Shown one piece after another: positions 41,696 to 50,403 of a DNA stretch of 64,000 nucleotides. Within the stretch, counting starts at the first letter, position 1, and each line of letters opens with the position of its first letter. The DNA is from Scatosoma sp045632265 (lineage in GTDB: Bacteria; Bacillota; Clostridia; Christensenellales; Borkfalkiaceae): positions 1-64,000 of the forward strand of contig JAZQWG010000031.1 in NCBI GenBank assembly GCA_045632265.1. The letters are read 5' to 3'. The notes under the pieces were generated by a model. That model worked only from the letters and a program-made list of their open reading frames with translations, searched no databases and was not told the DNA's origin. Both the position numbers and the translations under genes were made by a program.

Positions 41696-43009
41696 ATGGA
41701 TAAAGTGAAAAAAGTGCTCGTTGTCGGCGGTGGCTTGGCGGGTTGTGAAGCGGCGTATTACTTGGCAAACCAAGGGATAGAAACGACGCTTGTGGAAATG
41801 AAACCCAAGAAGTTTACCCCCGCGCACGAGAGTGAAAATTTAGGGGAACTCGTTTGTTCCAACTCGTTGAAAAGCAACGATTATTACGCCAACGCATGCG
41901 GGCTTTTGAAAGAAGAAATGCGCCGTATCGGTTCGCTGATTATCAAGGCGGCGGACGAAACGAGCGTGCCTGCGGGTGCGGCTTTGGCGGTGGATAGAGA
42001 TAAATTCTCTGCTTTTATCACGGAAAAAATTAAAAATCACCCGCTTATTAGCGTGGTGGAAGGGGAAGTGGAAGAAATTCCCCAAACGGACACCCAGTAC
42101 GTAATCATTGCAACGGGGCCTTTGACAAGCGATAAATTAAGCGAAGACATCGAAAGACAGTTTGGCAACGATTTGCATTTCTTCGATGCTTCCGCGCCCA
42201 TTATTTCGGCGGAAAGCGTGGATATGTCGTGCGCTTTCACGGGGGATAGATACGGCAAAGGCACGGGCGATTATATCAACTGCCCGATGAATAAGGACGA
42301 ATATTATGCGTTCGTGGACGAGCTGTTAAAAGCGGAAAAAGCGGAATTGCACGAGTTTGAAAAGGGCGAAATTTTTGAAGGGTGTATGCCTATCGAAGTG
42401 ATGGCTTCGCGTGGACGTGACACCTTGCGCTACGGCACGTTAAAGCCCGTAGGGCTTGCGGGGGAAGACGGGAAACGCCCGTACGCCGTTTTGCAACTTC
42501 GTAAGGAAAACGAATACGGCACGTCGTACAATCTCGTTGGTTTTCAAACGAATTTGACTTTCCCCGAACAAAAACGAGTATTCTCGATGATTCCCGCTTT
42601 GAAAAATGCGGACTTTATGCGCTACGGCGTTATGCACAGAAATACGTTTATCAATTCGCCTTGTGTTTTAAGTCGTGATTTTTCGGTTAAGAATAATCAA
42701 AGGCTGTTTTTTGCAGGTCAAATCACGGGGGTAGAAGGGTACGTAGAAAGTGCGGCAAGCGGTTTGCTTGCGGCGATTGCCGTGGCGGATAGAATTTTGG
42801 AAAGAGAGCCGTTTGTTTTGGACGATAGGACGGTGTGTGGAGCGTTGCAAACGTATATCGCTACGCCGAATAAAGATTTCCAACCGATGAACGCCAACTT
42901 CGGCATTTTGTCTCCTTTGCCCACGCGCATTAAGGACAAGAAAGAACGGTATAAAACGCTGGCGCTTCGTGCTTTGGAAGCGGTGGAAGAAGCGCTGAAA
43001 AAAGAGTAA
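41696..43009 (+). CDS. trmFO: Methylenetetrahydrofolate-tRNA (uracil-54-C5)-methyltransferase
   Basis: This FAD protein makes m5U54 in tRNA using methylene-THF rather than SAM. The N-terminal VLVVGGGLAGCEAAYYLANQG is the FAD motif. The central VCSNSLKSNDYYANACGLLKEEM and the later GLAGEDGKRPYAVLQLRKEN stretches are family blocks. 437 residues, normal. The ATG at 41696 has no clear Shine-Dalgarno (AGCAGAAAAAAT upstream). It heads the trmFO-hslV-hslU-hisS-trxA run. Confidence 0.95.
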   Translation: MDKVKKVLVVGGGLAGCEAAYYLANQGIETTLVEMKPKKFTPAHESENLGELVCSNSLKSNDYYANACGLLKEEMRRIGSLIIKAADETSVPAGAALAVDRDKFSAFITEKIKNHPLISVVEGEVEEIPQTDTQYVIIATGPLTSDKLSEDIERQFGNDLHFFDASAPIISAESVDMSCAFTGDRYGKGTGDYINCPMNKDEYYAFVDELLKAEKAELHEFEKGEIFEGCMPIEVMASRGRDTLRYGTLKPVGLAGEDGKRPYAVLQLRKENEYGTSYNLVGFQTNLTFPEQKRVFSMIPALKNADFMRYGVMHRNTFINSPCVLSRDFSVKNNQRLFFAGQITGVEGYVESAASGLLAAIAVADRILEREPFVLDDRTVCGALQTYIATPNKDFQPMNANFGILSPLPTRIKDKKERYKTLALRALEAVEEALKKE

Positions 43010-43033
43010 ATTTCTCAAACAAGGAGAAGGGTT

Positions 43034-43585
43034 ATGGAATTTAGAGGAACGACCATTTGCGCCGTTAAAAAGGACGGAATTACGGCGATTGCGGGCGACG
43101 GACAAGTGACGCTTGGGCAATCGATTATCTTCAAAAACACGGCGGTGAAAGTGCGTAGAATTTTCGGTGGGAAAGTTATTTTGGGCTTTGCAGGTTCGGT
43201 GACGGACGCTTTTGCACTCACCGAACGTTTTGAAGGCATGCTCAATAAATTTTCGGGCAACTTGATGCGTTCGGCGGTGGAACTTGCCGAGCTTTGGAGA
43301 TCGGATCAAGTGGGCAGAAAGTTGGATGCAATGATGATTACGGCGGACGAAAACACGCTTCTTATCCTTTCGGGTACGGGCGAAGTTATCGAACCGGACG
43401 AAGGCGTTTGCGCTATCGGCAGCGGCGGCAACTACGCTTTGGCGGCGGCACGTGCGTTGTACCAAGAAACGAATTACGATGCGGCGACGATTGCAACGAA
43501 AGCGCTCAAAATAGCATCGGAAATTTGCGTGTTCACCAACGACAATATCCGTTTGGAAACGGTTGGCGAAAAGAAGGAGGCGTAA
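43034..43585 (+). CDS. hslV: HslV (ClpQ/CodW) protease subunit
   Basis: The proteasome-like peptidase of the HslUV complex. The catalytic threonine is expected at Thr6, after a five-residue leader MEFRG (G-TTICAVKKDGITAIAGDGQVT), so a short propeptide must be removed. The sequence then follows HslV throughout (GKVILGFAGSVTDAFAL; EPDEGVCAIGSGGNYALAAARAL). 183 residues. AAGGAG precedes the ATG. The hslU start follows 1 base after its stop. Confidence 0.94.
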   Translation: MEFRGTTICAVKKDGITAIAGDGQVTLGQSIIFKNTAVKVRRIFGGKVILGFAGSVTDAFALTERFEGMLNKFSGNLMRSAVELAELWRSDQVGRKLDAMMITADENTLLILSGTGEVIEPDEGVCAIGSGGNYALAAARALYQETNYDAATIATKALKIASEICVFTNDNIRLETVGEKKEA

Positions 43586-43586
43586 G

Positions 43587-44894
43587 ATGGATTTATCCCC
43601 TAAACAAATCGTATATCGTTTGGACAAATACATTATCGGACAAGACGATGCGAAAAAAGCGGTGGCAATCGCTCTTCGCAACCGTTATCGCCGTGCACAA
43701 CTTCCTACGGAAATTAGAGAAGAAATTACGCCTAAAAACATTATCATGAAAGGCCCTACGGGTGTTGGTAAAACGGAAATTGCTCGCCGTCTTGCCAAGC
43801 TTGTGAAAGCGCCTTTCGTGAAAGTGGAAGCGACGAAATACACGGAAGTGGGCTACGTTGGCAAGGACGTTGAAGGCATGATTCGTGACTTGGCGGAATG
43901 CGCTTATCGCCTTGTAAAAGCGGAAAAGGAAGAAGAAGTGAAAGCAAAGGCAACCAAGGCAACGGAAAAACGCCTTGTGCATGCGCTTGCGGAAGCGAAA
44001 AAACACGAAAAGGGCGAAACGGCGAAAGAACTTTTTGAAAACGACTTGTTGGAAGGCTTGAGAAAGGGCGAGTACGACAATTTCGTGATTGAAATGGAAG
44101 TGATGGACGTCACGCAACCTATGGAACTCGTGCCCGGCGGTGCGGCAATTTCGCTTGGTAGCATTTTCGGGGATATGATGCCCCAAAAGAAGAAAAAACG
44201 CAAATTCCCCGTCAAGGAAGCGTACCAAATCGTGTTGAGTGAAGAAGCATCGAAGCTCATCGACGAAGATGCTATCAAATCGGAAGCGTTGTACCGTGCC
44301 GAAAACGACGGTATCGTGTTCATCGACGAAATCGACAAGATTGCGGGCAAGGGAAACCAACACGGCGCAGACGTGTCGAGAGAAGGGGTGCAAAGGGACA
44401 TTTTGCCTATCGTAGAAGGCTCTACGGTAGTGACGAAATACGGACCTATCAAAACGGACTTTATTCTCTTTATTGCGGCGGGCGCTTTCCACGTTTCGTC
44501 GATTGAAGATTTGATTCCCGAATTGCAAGGTCGTTTCCCCGTATCGGTGGAATTGAAGAGCTTGACAAAGGAAGACTTTGTAAAGATTTTGACGGAAACG
44601 GAAAACTCGCTCACCTTCCAGTACGCACAACTTTTAAGCGTGGACCATATCGATTTGCAATTTGATAAAGGCGCAATCGAACGCATTGCGGAAGTGTCGG
44701 TGGATCTCAACGCAACCAGCGAAGATATCGGCGCAAGACGTTTGCATACGGTTATGGAATACTTGCTTGAAGACATTTCTTTCAACGCAGGCGGCGATTA
44801 TCCCACGTTCACCCTTCAAATTGATAAAAAGTACGTGGACGAACATTTGCAAAAGCTCACGGGCGATAGAAACTTGAAGAAATACGTTTTGTAA
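43587..44894 (+). CDS. hslU: HslU (ClpY) unfoldase
   Basis: The AAA+ ring that unfolds substrates for HslV. Walker A MKGPTGVGKTEIARR at about residues 53-66, an intermediate I-domain (about 105-220, charged), Walker B GIVFIDEIDKIAGKG, sensor IDLIPELQGRFPVSVEL, and a C-terminal KKYVL tail that docks into HslV. The ATG at 43587 has AAGGAGG 8 bases upstream inside hslV. 435 residues. Confidence 0.96.
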   Translation: MDLSPKQIVYRLDKYIIGQDDAKKAVAIALRNRYRRAQLPTEIREEITPKNIIMKGPTGVGKTEIARRLAKLVKAPFVKVEATKYTEVGYVGKDVEGMIRDLAECAYRLVKAEKEEEVKAKATKATEKRLVHALAEAKKHEKGETAKELFENDLLEGLRKGEYDNFVIEMEVMDVTQPMELVPGGAAISLGSIFGDMMPQKKKKRKFPVKEAYQIVLSEEASKLIDEDAIKSEALYRAENDGIVFIDEIDKIAGKGNQHGADVSREGVQRDILPIVEGSTVVTKYGPIKTDFILFIAAGAFHVSSIEDLIPELQGRFPVSVELKSLTKEDFVKILTETENSLTFQYAQLLSVDHIDLQFDKGAIERIAEVSVDLNATSEDIGARRLHTVMEYLLEDISFNAGGDYPTFTLQIDKKYVDEHLQKLTGDRNLKKYVL

Positions 44895-44906
44895 AAAGGA
44901 CAGATT

Positions 44907-46157
44907 ATGATTAACATACCCAAAGGCACGAAAGACGTGCTCCCTTCCGATTCTTATAAATGGCAATACGTGGAAAGCGTAGCGCGCGACACGGCGAAGT
45001 TGTTCGGCGTGAAAGAACTTCGTACGCCCACTTTTGAACATACCGAACTTTTCCAACGTGGCGTTGGCGACACGACGGATATCGTGACGAAAGAAATGTA
45101 CACCTTTAAGGACAAAGGGGATAGAAGCATTACGTTGAAACCGGAAGGCACGGCTGGCTCGGTGCGCGCGTTTATCGAAAACGGGCTTATCGGCGGAGCT
45201 ATGCCTACGAAAATGTACTATATCACGCCTTGCTTTAGATACGAACGTCCCCAAGCGGGCAGACTTCGCGAATTCCACCAATTCGGCGTGGAAATTTTCG
45301 GGGCAAAGGGCGCGCAAACGGATGCGGAAGCGATTATGATTGCGGACACCCTTTTGAAAAAGCTGGGGCTTAACGTGCAACTTTACATCAACTCGATCGG
45401 TTGTCCTACGTGTAGAGCAAAATACAATGCGGCGCTTAAAGAATTTTTCGCCCCGCATATCGACAGCCTTTGCTACGATTGCAAGACGAGATACGAAAAA
45501 AATCCCTTGCGCCTTTTGGACTGCAAGGAAGAAAACTGTAAAAAAATCAACGTAGATGCGCCTAAAATGCTCGATTATCTTTGCGAAGATTGCGCAGCGC
45601 ACTTTGAAGCGTTGAAAACGCACTTGGATAACGCGGGCGTTGACTACGAAATCGACAGCCGCATCGTGCGTGGGCTCGATTATTATACGAGAACGGTTTT
45701 CGAGTTTGTTTCCACGTCCATCGGTGCGCAAGGCACTGTTTGTGCGGGCGGTAGATACGACGGACTTATCGAGCAGCTTGGCGGCAACCCCACCCCTGCG
45801 GTTGGTTTTGCGGCAGGCATCGAACGTTTGCTTATCGTCATGGAACAATCGGGCGTAGAAATCCCCACGGACGAAGCGCCGACGGTGTATATTGCGGGCA
45901 TGGACAATGCGTGCCGTGATAAAGCGTTTGCGCTTGCATCTTCTCTTCGTTTGGCGGGCGTAAAAGCGGAAATCGACCACATGGAACGCTCGGTTAAGGC
46001 GCAGTTCAAGTACGCGGATAAAATCGGCGCAAAATACGTGGCTGTCATCGGCGGCAACGAACTTTTGGAAGGTAAAGCGAATGTCAAGAAAATGGCTACG
46101 GGCGAAAGCGAAAGCGTAGCGTTTGGCGATTTCGTTGCATACTTTTTAGGTAAATAA
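44907..46157 (+). CDS. hisS: Histidyl-tRNA synthetase
   Basis: This class II enzyme charges tRNA-His. The N-terminus INIPKGTKDVLPSDSYKW, motif 2 CFRYERPQAGRLREFHQFGVEIFG, the histidine loop RGLDYYTRTVFEF and the motif 3 region VGFAAGIERLLIVME are all visible. A C-terminal anticodon domain follows (about 325-416). 416 residues. A cysteine-rich insert in the middle (CPTCRAKY, CYDCKTRY, CKEENCKK, CEDC) resembles the zinc-type insertion of clostridial HisRS. AAAAGGA precedes the ATG. Confidence 0.96.
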   Translation: MINIPKGTKDVLPSDSYKWQYVESVARDTAKLFGVKELRTPTFEHTELFQRGVGDTTDIVTKEMYTFKDKGDRSITLKPEGTAGSVRAFIENGLIGGAMPTKMYYITPCFRYERPQAGRLREFHQFGVEIFGAKGAQTDAEAIMIADTLLKKLGLNVQLYINSIGCPTCRAKYNAALKEFFAPHIDSLCYDCKTRYEKNPLRLLDCKEENCKKINVDAPKMLDYLCEDCAAHFEALKTHLDNAGVDYEIDSRIVRGLDYYTRTVFEFVSTSIGAQGTVCAGGRYDGLIEQLGGNPTPAVGFAAGIERLLIVMEQSGVEIPTDEAPTVYIAGMDNACRDKAFALASSLRLAGVKAEIDHMERSVKAQFKYADKIGAKYVAVIGGNELLEGKANVKKMATGESESVAFGDFVAYFLGK

Positions 46158-46184
46158 ATCAAACTAAACAAGGGGAAAAGAAAT

Positions 46185-46499
46185 ATGGTAAAACACGTAA
46201 ACAAAGAAGAATTTGAACAACTTTTACAAGGCGAAAAAACGGTATTTTGCGATTTTTGGGCAAGCTGGTGCGGACCTTGTCGTATGCTTGCGCCCGTGTT
46301 TGAAAGCTTGGCGGAAAAATACGGCGACAAAGCGGAATTTGTCAAAGTGAACGTGGACGAAGAAGAAAGCCTTGCTATGCAATTCGGCATTTCGTCTATC
46401 CCCAACGTACTTGCAATTAAGGACGGTAAAGTGGTAGGCAACAGTCTTGGTTTCGTGCCTGCGGCAATGCTTTCCGCTTTCGTAGAAAAATATATTTAA
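46185..46499 (+). CDS. trxA: Thioredoxin
   Basis: The 104-residue thioredoxin fold carries the WCGPC redox site (FWASWCGPCRMLAPVFE, Cys at about 30 and 33) and the cis-proline loop GISSIPNVLAI. AAGGGGA precedes the ATG. It lies 27 bases after hisS; an exported lipoprotein gene follows after 14 bases. Confidence 0.96.
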   Translation: MVKHVNKEEFEQLLQGEKTVFCDFWASWCGPCRMLAPVFESLAEKYGDKAEFVKVNVDEEESLAMQFGISSIPNVLAIKDGKVVGNSLGFVPAAMLSAFVEKYI

Positions 46500-46513
46500 T
46501 AAGGGGAAACACA

Positions 46514-46969
46514 ATGAAAAAAGTGGCGTGTCTTTTGCTTGCTTTGGCAAGCGTAGGGTGTATGGCGGCTTGTAAAAACGAGGCGAAAATGAAACTTTCG
46601 TACGGCGAAAAGTACATAAACCACGAAGATATTACCGAGCCAGAAGAAGAACAAACGTATTATATCTTTTATAGAAACGGCACGGGCGAATACCATTATT
46701 ACAGTTATAGCGCGTATACGATGCGAACATCTAGCTACACCATCAGCTTCCGTTATAAAATCGTGGAAGAAGAGAATATGGTATTTTGTTTCTACGATAG
46801 CGTAGAATACGACGAAGTGGATACGGCAAAGTTGTTTAAAGATTCTACGACGATATATAAGCTTATGTACACGCAAGACTTTATCATGGACGCAACAAAC
46901 GCGAATATGTATTTGACGGAAGACTTTGTAGAAGACGAAATTCCCAACTTTGGCAAGGAAGAAAAATAA
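46514..46969 (+). CDS. Small lipoprotein of unknown function
   Basis: The signal peptide MKKVACLLLALASVGCMAAC ends in a lipobox with two candidate cysteines (Cys16 and Cys20, MAAC more likely). The mature ~130 residues are rich in Tyr and acidic residues (for example YRNGTGEYHYYSYSAYTMRT) and look beta-rich. No family recognised. AAGGGGA precedes the ATG. It shares the trxA transcript and is followed by a terminator. Confidence 0.75.
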   Translation: MKKVACLLLALASVGCMAACKNEAKMKLSYGEKYINHEDITEPEEEQTYYIFYRNGTGEYHYYSYSAYTMRTSSYTISFRYKIVEEENMVFCFYDSVEYDEVDTAKLFKDSTTIYKLMYTQDFIMDATNANMYLTEDFVEDEIPNFGKEEK

Positions 46970-46973
46970 AAAA

Positions 46974-47011
46974 GCAATCACCCGACGAAGGGGCTTCGTC
47001 GAGTGATTTTT
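46974..47011 (+). terminator. Terminator, copy A of a duplicated sequence
   Basis: ATCACCCGACGAAG pairs with CTTCGTCG-GTGAT then TTTTTAT. Near-identical (one base in the stem) to the terminator at 47797-47835. Confidence 0.88.
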
Positions 47012-47031
47012 ATATTTATATTTCGTGATTG

Positions 47032-47373
47032 TTAAATGGAAGAGTTGCCACGTCTTAAAGCGGTGTTCAATTTATTGATTTCGCCGTTCAAACGAGCGAT
47101 TTCAGCTTTGTTGCTATTGATTTCGTTGACGTGTTTAATAATGAAAAAGATGGGTACAACTAAAAAGAAAATCAAGGCACATTTAGCAATCGACCATTTG
47201 AGGTCTTTATTTTTCGCGTACAAACTTGCTACTTTTTGTTCAAATTCTTTCTTTCTACATTCGGGGCAAACGCCACTATGTCCGCTGTAAGACGAACAGT
47301 TTGCACACATCGCTTTGCCACAAGTTTTACAAACGGCAATAGCTTCTTTGTCAAAATGGATAAAACATTTCAT
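47032..47373 (-). CDS. B-box-like zinc finger membrane protein with coiled coil
   Basis: The 113-residue protein has an N-terminal zinc module (CFIHFDKEAIAVCKTCGKAMC, then HSGVCPEC), a single membrane segment (about 66-86; WSIAKCALIFFLVVPIFFII), and a C-terminal coiled coil (about 90-108; NSNKAEIARLNGEINKLN). TAGGAG precedes the ATG at 47373. It is divergent from an XRE regulator with which it shares a ~130-base control region. Function unknown; a membrane sensor for its neighbour is possible. Confidence 0.7.
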   Translation of the reverse strand: MKCFIHFDKEAIAVCKTCGKAMCANCSSYSGHSGVCPECRKKEFEQKVASLYAKNKDLKWSIAKCALIFFLVVPIFFIIKHVNEINSNKAEIARLNGEINKLNTALRRGNSSI

Positions 47374-47504
47374 AATCGTTCTCCTAAATTGTATAAATTC
47401 CCTTCCGCGGGTCAATTATTAATATACCATAGTATTTTAATATTGTCAAGTAATATTTGTATAATGGTATTGTAAAAATTGATACTAGCAAGGGAATAGA
47501 CAAA
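47374..47504. promoter_or_regulatory. Divergent control region of the zinc-finger and XRE genes
   Basis: A/T-rich. ATACCAT (about 47422) and ATGGTAT (about 47464) form an inverted pair about 35 bases apart, with AATATT-7-AATATT in between. These are plausible operator sites for the XRE protein; the assignment is inference. Confidence 0.4.
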
Positions 47505-47792
47505 ATGAAAGGGTTATTAAACGAAAATATTAAGCAGTTGCGTTTACAAAACAGCTTAAGTCAAGTAGAGTTTGCGAAAATGATGGGTGTGACGAAACAA
47601 TGCGTTTCCAACTGGGAAAACGACAACGTATTGCCGTCGATTGAGATGCTTGTGAAAATTGCGGATAAGTTCAACGTCAGCACGGACAGCCTTTTAGGCA
47701 GGGAAAGTAAAATGCAACTTTGCGTGGACGGCTTGACGGAAGAACAAATAGGGCATATTCGGTTATTAGTAAACGATTTGCAAAGAAAATAA
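47505..47792 (+). CDS. XRE-family helix-turn-helix regulator
   Basis: The 95-residue protein has a Cro/C1 HTH at about residues 7-62 (NIKQLRLQNSLSQVEFAKMM, VTKQCVSNWENDNVLPSIEML) and a short C-terminal helix. The ATG at 47505 has AAGGGA 11 bases upstream; the open frame to 47457 runs into the control region. Such small regulators are often autoregulatory. Confidence 0.85.
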   Translation: MKGLLNENIKQLRLQNSLSQVEFAKMMGVTKQCVSNWENDNVLPSIEMLVKIADKFNVSTDSLLGRESKMQLCVDGLTEEQIGHIRLLVNDLQRK

Positions 47793-47796
47793 AAAT

Positions 47797-47836
47797 GCAA
47801 TCACCCGACGAAGGGGCTTCGTCGGGTGATTTTTTT
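47797..47836 (+). terminator. Terminator, copy B of a duplicated sequence
   Basis: ATCACCCGACGAAG pairs with CTTCGTCGGGTGAT, then TTTTTTT. Direct repeat of 46974-47011. Confidence 0.9.
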
Positions 47837-47894
47837 AGTTGTTATTCCATAAGAATTGACAAACGTTTGTCAAATTCAATTATAGGCTATACTA

Positions 47895-48536
47895 TTAGTA
47901 GTTTTCAGCGCGAACTTGGAAGTATGCTTGAGGGTGTGCGCAGATAGGGCATACGTCGGGCGCTTTCTTGCCAACAACGATGTGGCCGCAGTTGGAGCAT
48001 TGCCATACAGCATCGCCGTCCTTGGAGAATACCAAGTCGCCTTTAACGTTTGCAAGAAGCTTTCTATATCTTTCTTCGTGTTCCTTTTCAATTGCGGCAA
48101 CGCCGTCGAAAAGTTTTGCGATGTCTTCAAAGCCTTCTTCGCGAGCAACTTTTGCAAATTCGTAGTACATATCCGTCCATTCGTAGTTTTCGCCTTCAGC
48201 TGCGTGCAAAAGGTTTTCTGCCGTCGAAGAAATTTCGCCACCGTTCAAAAGCTTGAACCAAATTTTAGCGTGTTCTTGTTCGTTCTTCGCCGTTTCTTCA
48301 AAAATAGCAGCGATTTGTACAAAGCCTTCTTTCTTTGCTTTGCTTGCGAAATACGTGTATTTATTTCTTGCTTGCGATTCGCCTGCAAATGCAGCTTGCA
48401 AATTCGCTTCCGTTCTCGAACCCTTCAATACGGGCGTTTCTTCAAACTTACCTGCTTGCTTGCAAACGGGGCATACTTCAGGTGCTTTGTCGCCTTCCGC
48501 AACATAATGACATACTTTACATTCAAATTTTTTCAT
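47895..48536 (-). CDS. rbr: Rubrerythrin with rubredoxin-like modules at both ends
   Basis: This diiron peroxide reductase is typical of anaerobes. The 213-residue chain begins with CKVCHYVAEGDKAPEVCPVC, then a ferritin-like four-helix domain (about 43-170; glutamates in AAFAGESQARNKYTYF, IFEETAKNEQEHAKIW and IEKEHEERY), then a second rubredoxin end, CSNCGHIVVGKKAPDVCPIC. Standard rubrerythrins have only the C-terminal one. AGAGG precedes the ATG. Confidence 0.93.
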   Translation of the reverse strand: MKKFECKVCHYVAEGDKAPEVCPVCKQAGKFEETPVLKGSRTEANLQAAFAGESQARNKYTYFASKAKKEGFVQIAAIFEETAKNEQEHAKIWFKLLNGGEISSTAENLLHAAEGENYEWTDMYYEFAKVAREEGFEDIAKLFDGVAAIEKEHEERYRKLLANVKGDLVFSKDGDAVWQCSNCGHIVVGKKAPDVCPICAHPQAYFQVRAENY

Positions 48537-48591
48537 ACAATTTACCTCTTATTATTTTCCTTAATAGGATTTAGTTTTAATAACTGATATT

Positions 48592-48620
48592 ATTATAATA
48601 CAAATTTTTCGCTTTGTCAA
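48592..48620 (-). promoter_or_regulatory. Rubrerythrin promoter
   Basis: On the minus strand TTGACA (48620-48615), 17 bases, TATAAT (48597-48592): perfect consensus. No clear PerR box is seen. Confidence 0.8.
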
Positions 48621-48756
48621 TAGATTTTTCAAAAAAATTCAAAAATTTTTGCACTTTTTTTAAGAAATTTTTATCACGAAACGTTTATATAATTTTTACG
48701 CAATTTTAACCGCGCGCATACACGTACGTAATATAATAAAGGAAAGAGCCGAAAGG

Positions 48757-48785
48757 TTGACAAGAAGATAAAAAAGGGCTATACT
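48757..48785 (+). promoter_or_regulatory. Cardiolipin synthase promoter
   Basis: TTGACA (48757-48762), 17 bases, TATACT (48780-48785), followed by AAGGAGAG and the ATG with a very short leader. Confidence 0.8.
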
Positions 48786-48798
48786 ATAAGGAGAGAAG

Positions 48799-50394
48799 AT
48801 GAAGAAGCTAACGGAAAGAAAGCGTAGGTGGATAGAGCGGACGGTTGCAAATGATAGGCGATACAAACTGCTTGTGTACAACCGCTTTTTTGCATTTTTG
48901 CTTGCGGCAATTTTACAATTAACCGCTTTTGTGGTGTTTGTATTTTTGCTTATTTATTATTCCAAATACGCGCTCGTTTATCAAATTGCGCTCTTTTGCT
49001 TGCAAGTGCTGTTTTTAATCCATATTCTCAATCGTTATCCCCGCCCGTCGGCGAAAATGGGTTGGATTATCTTGATTGTTATCGTGCCTTTTTTCGGTGT
49101 ACCGTGGTATTTGCTCAACGGCATGGTGCGCCCCACTCGCAAAATGCGAAAAAAACTCGATTTGGCGCACGAACAAAACCAAAAGAAAATCGCCGATTTT
49201 TACGGGGAAAGACAGCTTCCCAAGGTGGAAAGCAGGGCGGACAGTATTTCGCTGTATTTGGCGCAATACGCCCACCAAAACGTGTATTACGACGGGGACG
49301 TGCGCTATTATCCGTCGGGGGAAGAGATGTTTCAAGATATGCTTGCCGCTTTGCAATCGGCGGAGAAGTTTATCCTATTAGAGTATTTTATCATCGCTCA
49401 CGGCAAGATGTGGAGCGAGATACGAAAAATCCTTTTAGAGAAAGCGGCAACGGGTGTGCAAGTTCGCATTATCTACGATGATTTCGGCTGTTTGACGACG
49501 CTTCCGCCCCGTTATGAAAGGTATTTAGAACAATTAAGCGAGAATATCAAATGTCTAACGTTCAACGACGTTATCCCCGTGGTGGCGCTGCGTTTGAACA
49601 ATCGTGATCATCGCAAAATACTCGTGGTGGACGGCAAGGTTGCCTTTACGGGCGGCATCAATATCGCCGATGAGTACATTGCGCAAAAACGGCGGTTTGG
49701 CTACTGGAAGGACACGGGCGTACGCATAAAAGGTGGCGCAGTCAATTCCTTCACCGTTTCCTTTATGGACATGTGGAACGCTTTTGCAAGGGACAAGGAA
49801 GATATCACGTCTTTCCTTCTTCCGCTTGAAAAGCGCAAAGGGGAAACAAGCCTTCGTATTCAGCCGTACGACAACTCGCCTTTAAGTAAATATAACTGCG
49901 CCGAGGCGGTGTATGCGGACATGATAAACCGCGCGCAAAAATACGTTTGGATATTTACGCCCTATTTGGTGTTGGACGAATATATGCGTGTGGAACTTTG
50001 CTTGGCGGCAAGGCGTGGGGTGGACGTGCGAATCGTCACGCCTGCAATTCCCGATAAGAAAATCGTCTATCGGCTCACCCGAGCCAACTACGATATGCTT
50101 ATGCAAGCAGGGGTGAAGATATACGAATACACGCCCGGGTTTATCCACGCAAAAAGTATGCTGTGCGACGGCGAAAGCGGGGTGGTGGGCACGATTAACT
50201 TTGATTATCGCAGCCTATATCATCACTTTGAAAACGCCGTGTATTTCAGCGGCTGTAAGGCGGTGCAAGATTTAGAAAGGGACTGTGAAGAAACGTTCGC
50301 CCTTTCCAAGCTTCGCACCCCGCAAGATATACGAAAAACGTTGATAGGCAGGTGGTTTGACGCCCTTTTACGGGTGTTTGAAACGCTTCTATAA
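48799..50394 (+). CDS. cls: Cardiolipin synthase (phospholipase D family)
   Basis: It joins two phosphatidylglycerol molecules. The 531 residues have an N-terminal helix pair (about 30-85) anchoring it in the membrane and two PLD domains with HKD motifs: His271 in DHRKILVVDGKVAFTGG and His450 in FIHAKSMLCDGESGVVGT. Two upstream membrane segments and the PWYLLNGMVRP stretch match Cls. AAGGAGAG precedes the ATG. A zinc-ribbon gene follows after 9 bases. Confidence 0.94.
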   Translation: MKKLTERKRRWIERTVANDRRYKLLVYNRFFAFLLAAILQLTAFVVFVFLLIYYSKYALVYQIALFCLQVLFLIHILNRYPRPSAKMGWIILIVIVPFFGVPWYLLNGMVRPTRKMRKKLDLAHEQNQKKIADFYGERQLPKVESRADSISLYLAQYAHQNVYYDGDVRYYPSGEEMFQDMLAALQSAEKFILLEYFIIAHGKMWSEIRKILLEKAATGVQVRIIYDDFGCLTTLPPRYERYLEQLSENIKCLTFNDVIPVVALRLNNRDHRKILVVDGKVAFTGGINIADEYIAQKRRFGYWKDTGVRIKGGAVNSFTVSFMDMWNAFARDKEDITSFLLPLEKRKGETSLRIQPYDNSPLSKYNCAEAVYADMINRAQKYVWIFTPYLVLDEYMRVELCLAARRGVDVRIVTPAIPDKKIVYRLTRANYDMLMQAGVKIYEYTPGFIHAKSMLCDGESGVVGTINFDYRSLYHHFENAVYFSGCKAVQDLERDCEETFALSKLRTPQDIRKTLIGRWFDALLRVFETLL

Positions 50395-50403
50395 GGAGAA
50401 AAA

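Noticed and set aside
44634..45980. 448-codon minus ORF opposite hslU/hisS
   Set aside because: Spans two real genes in antisense and has shadow-like composition.
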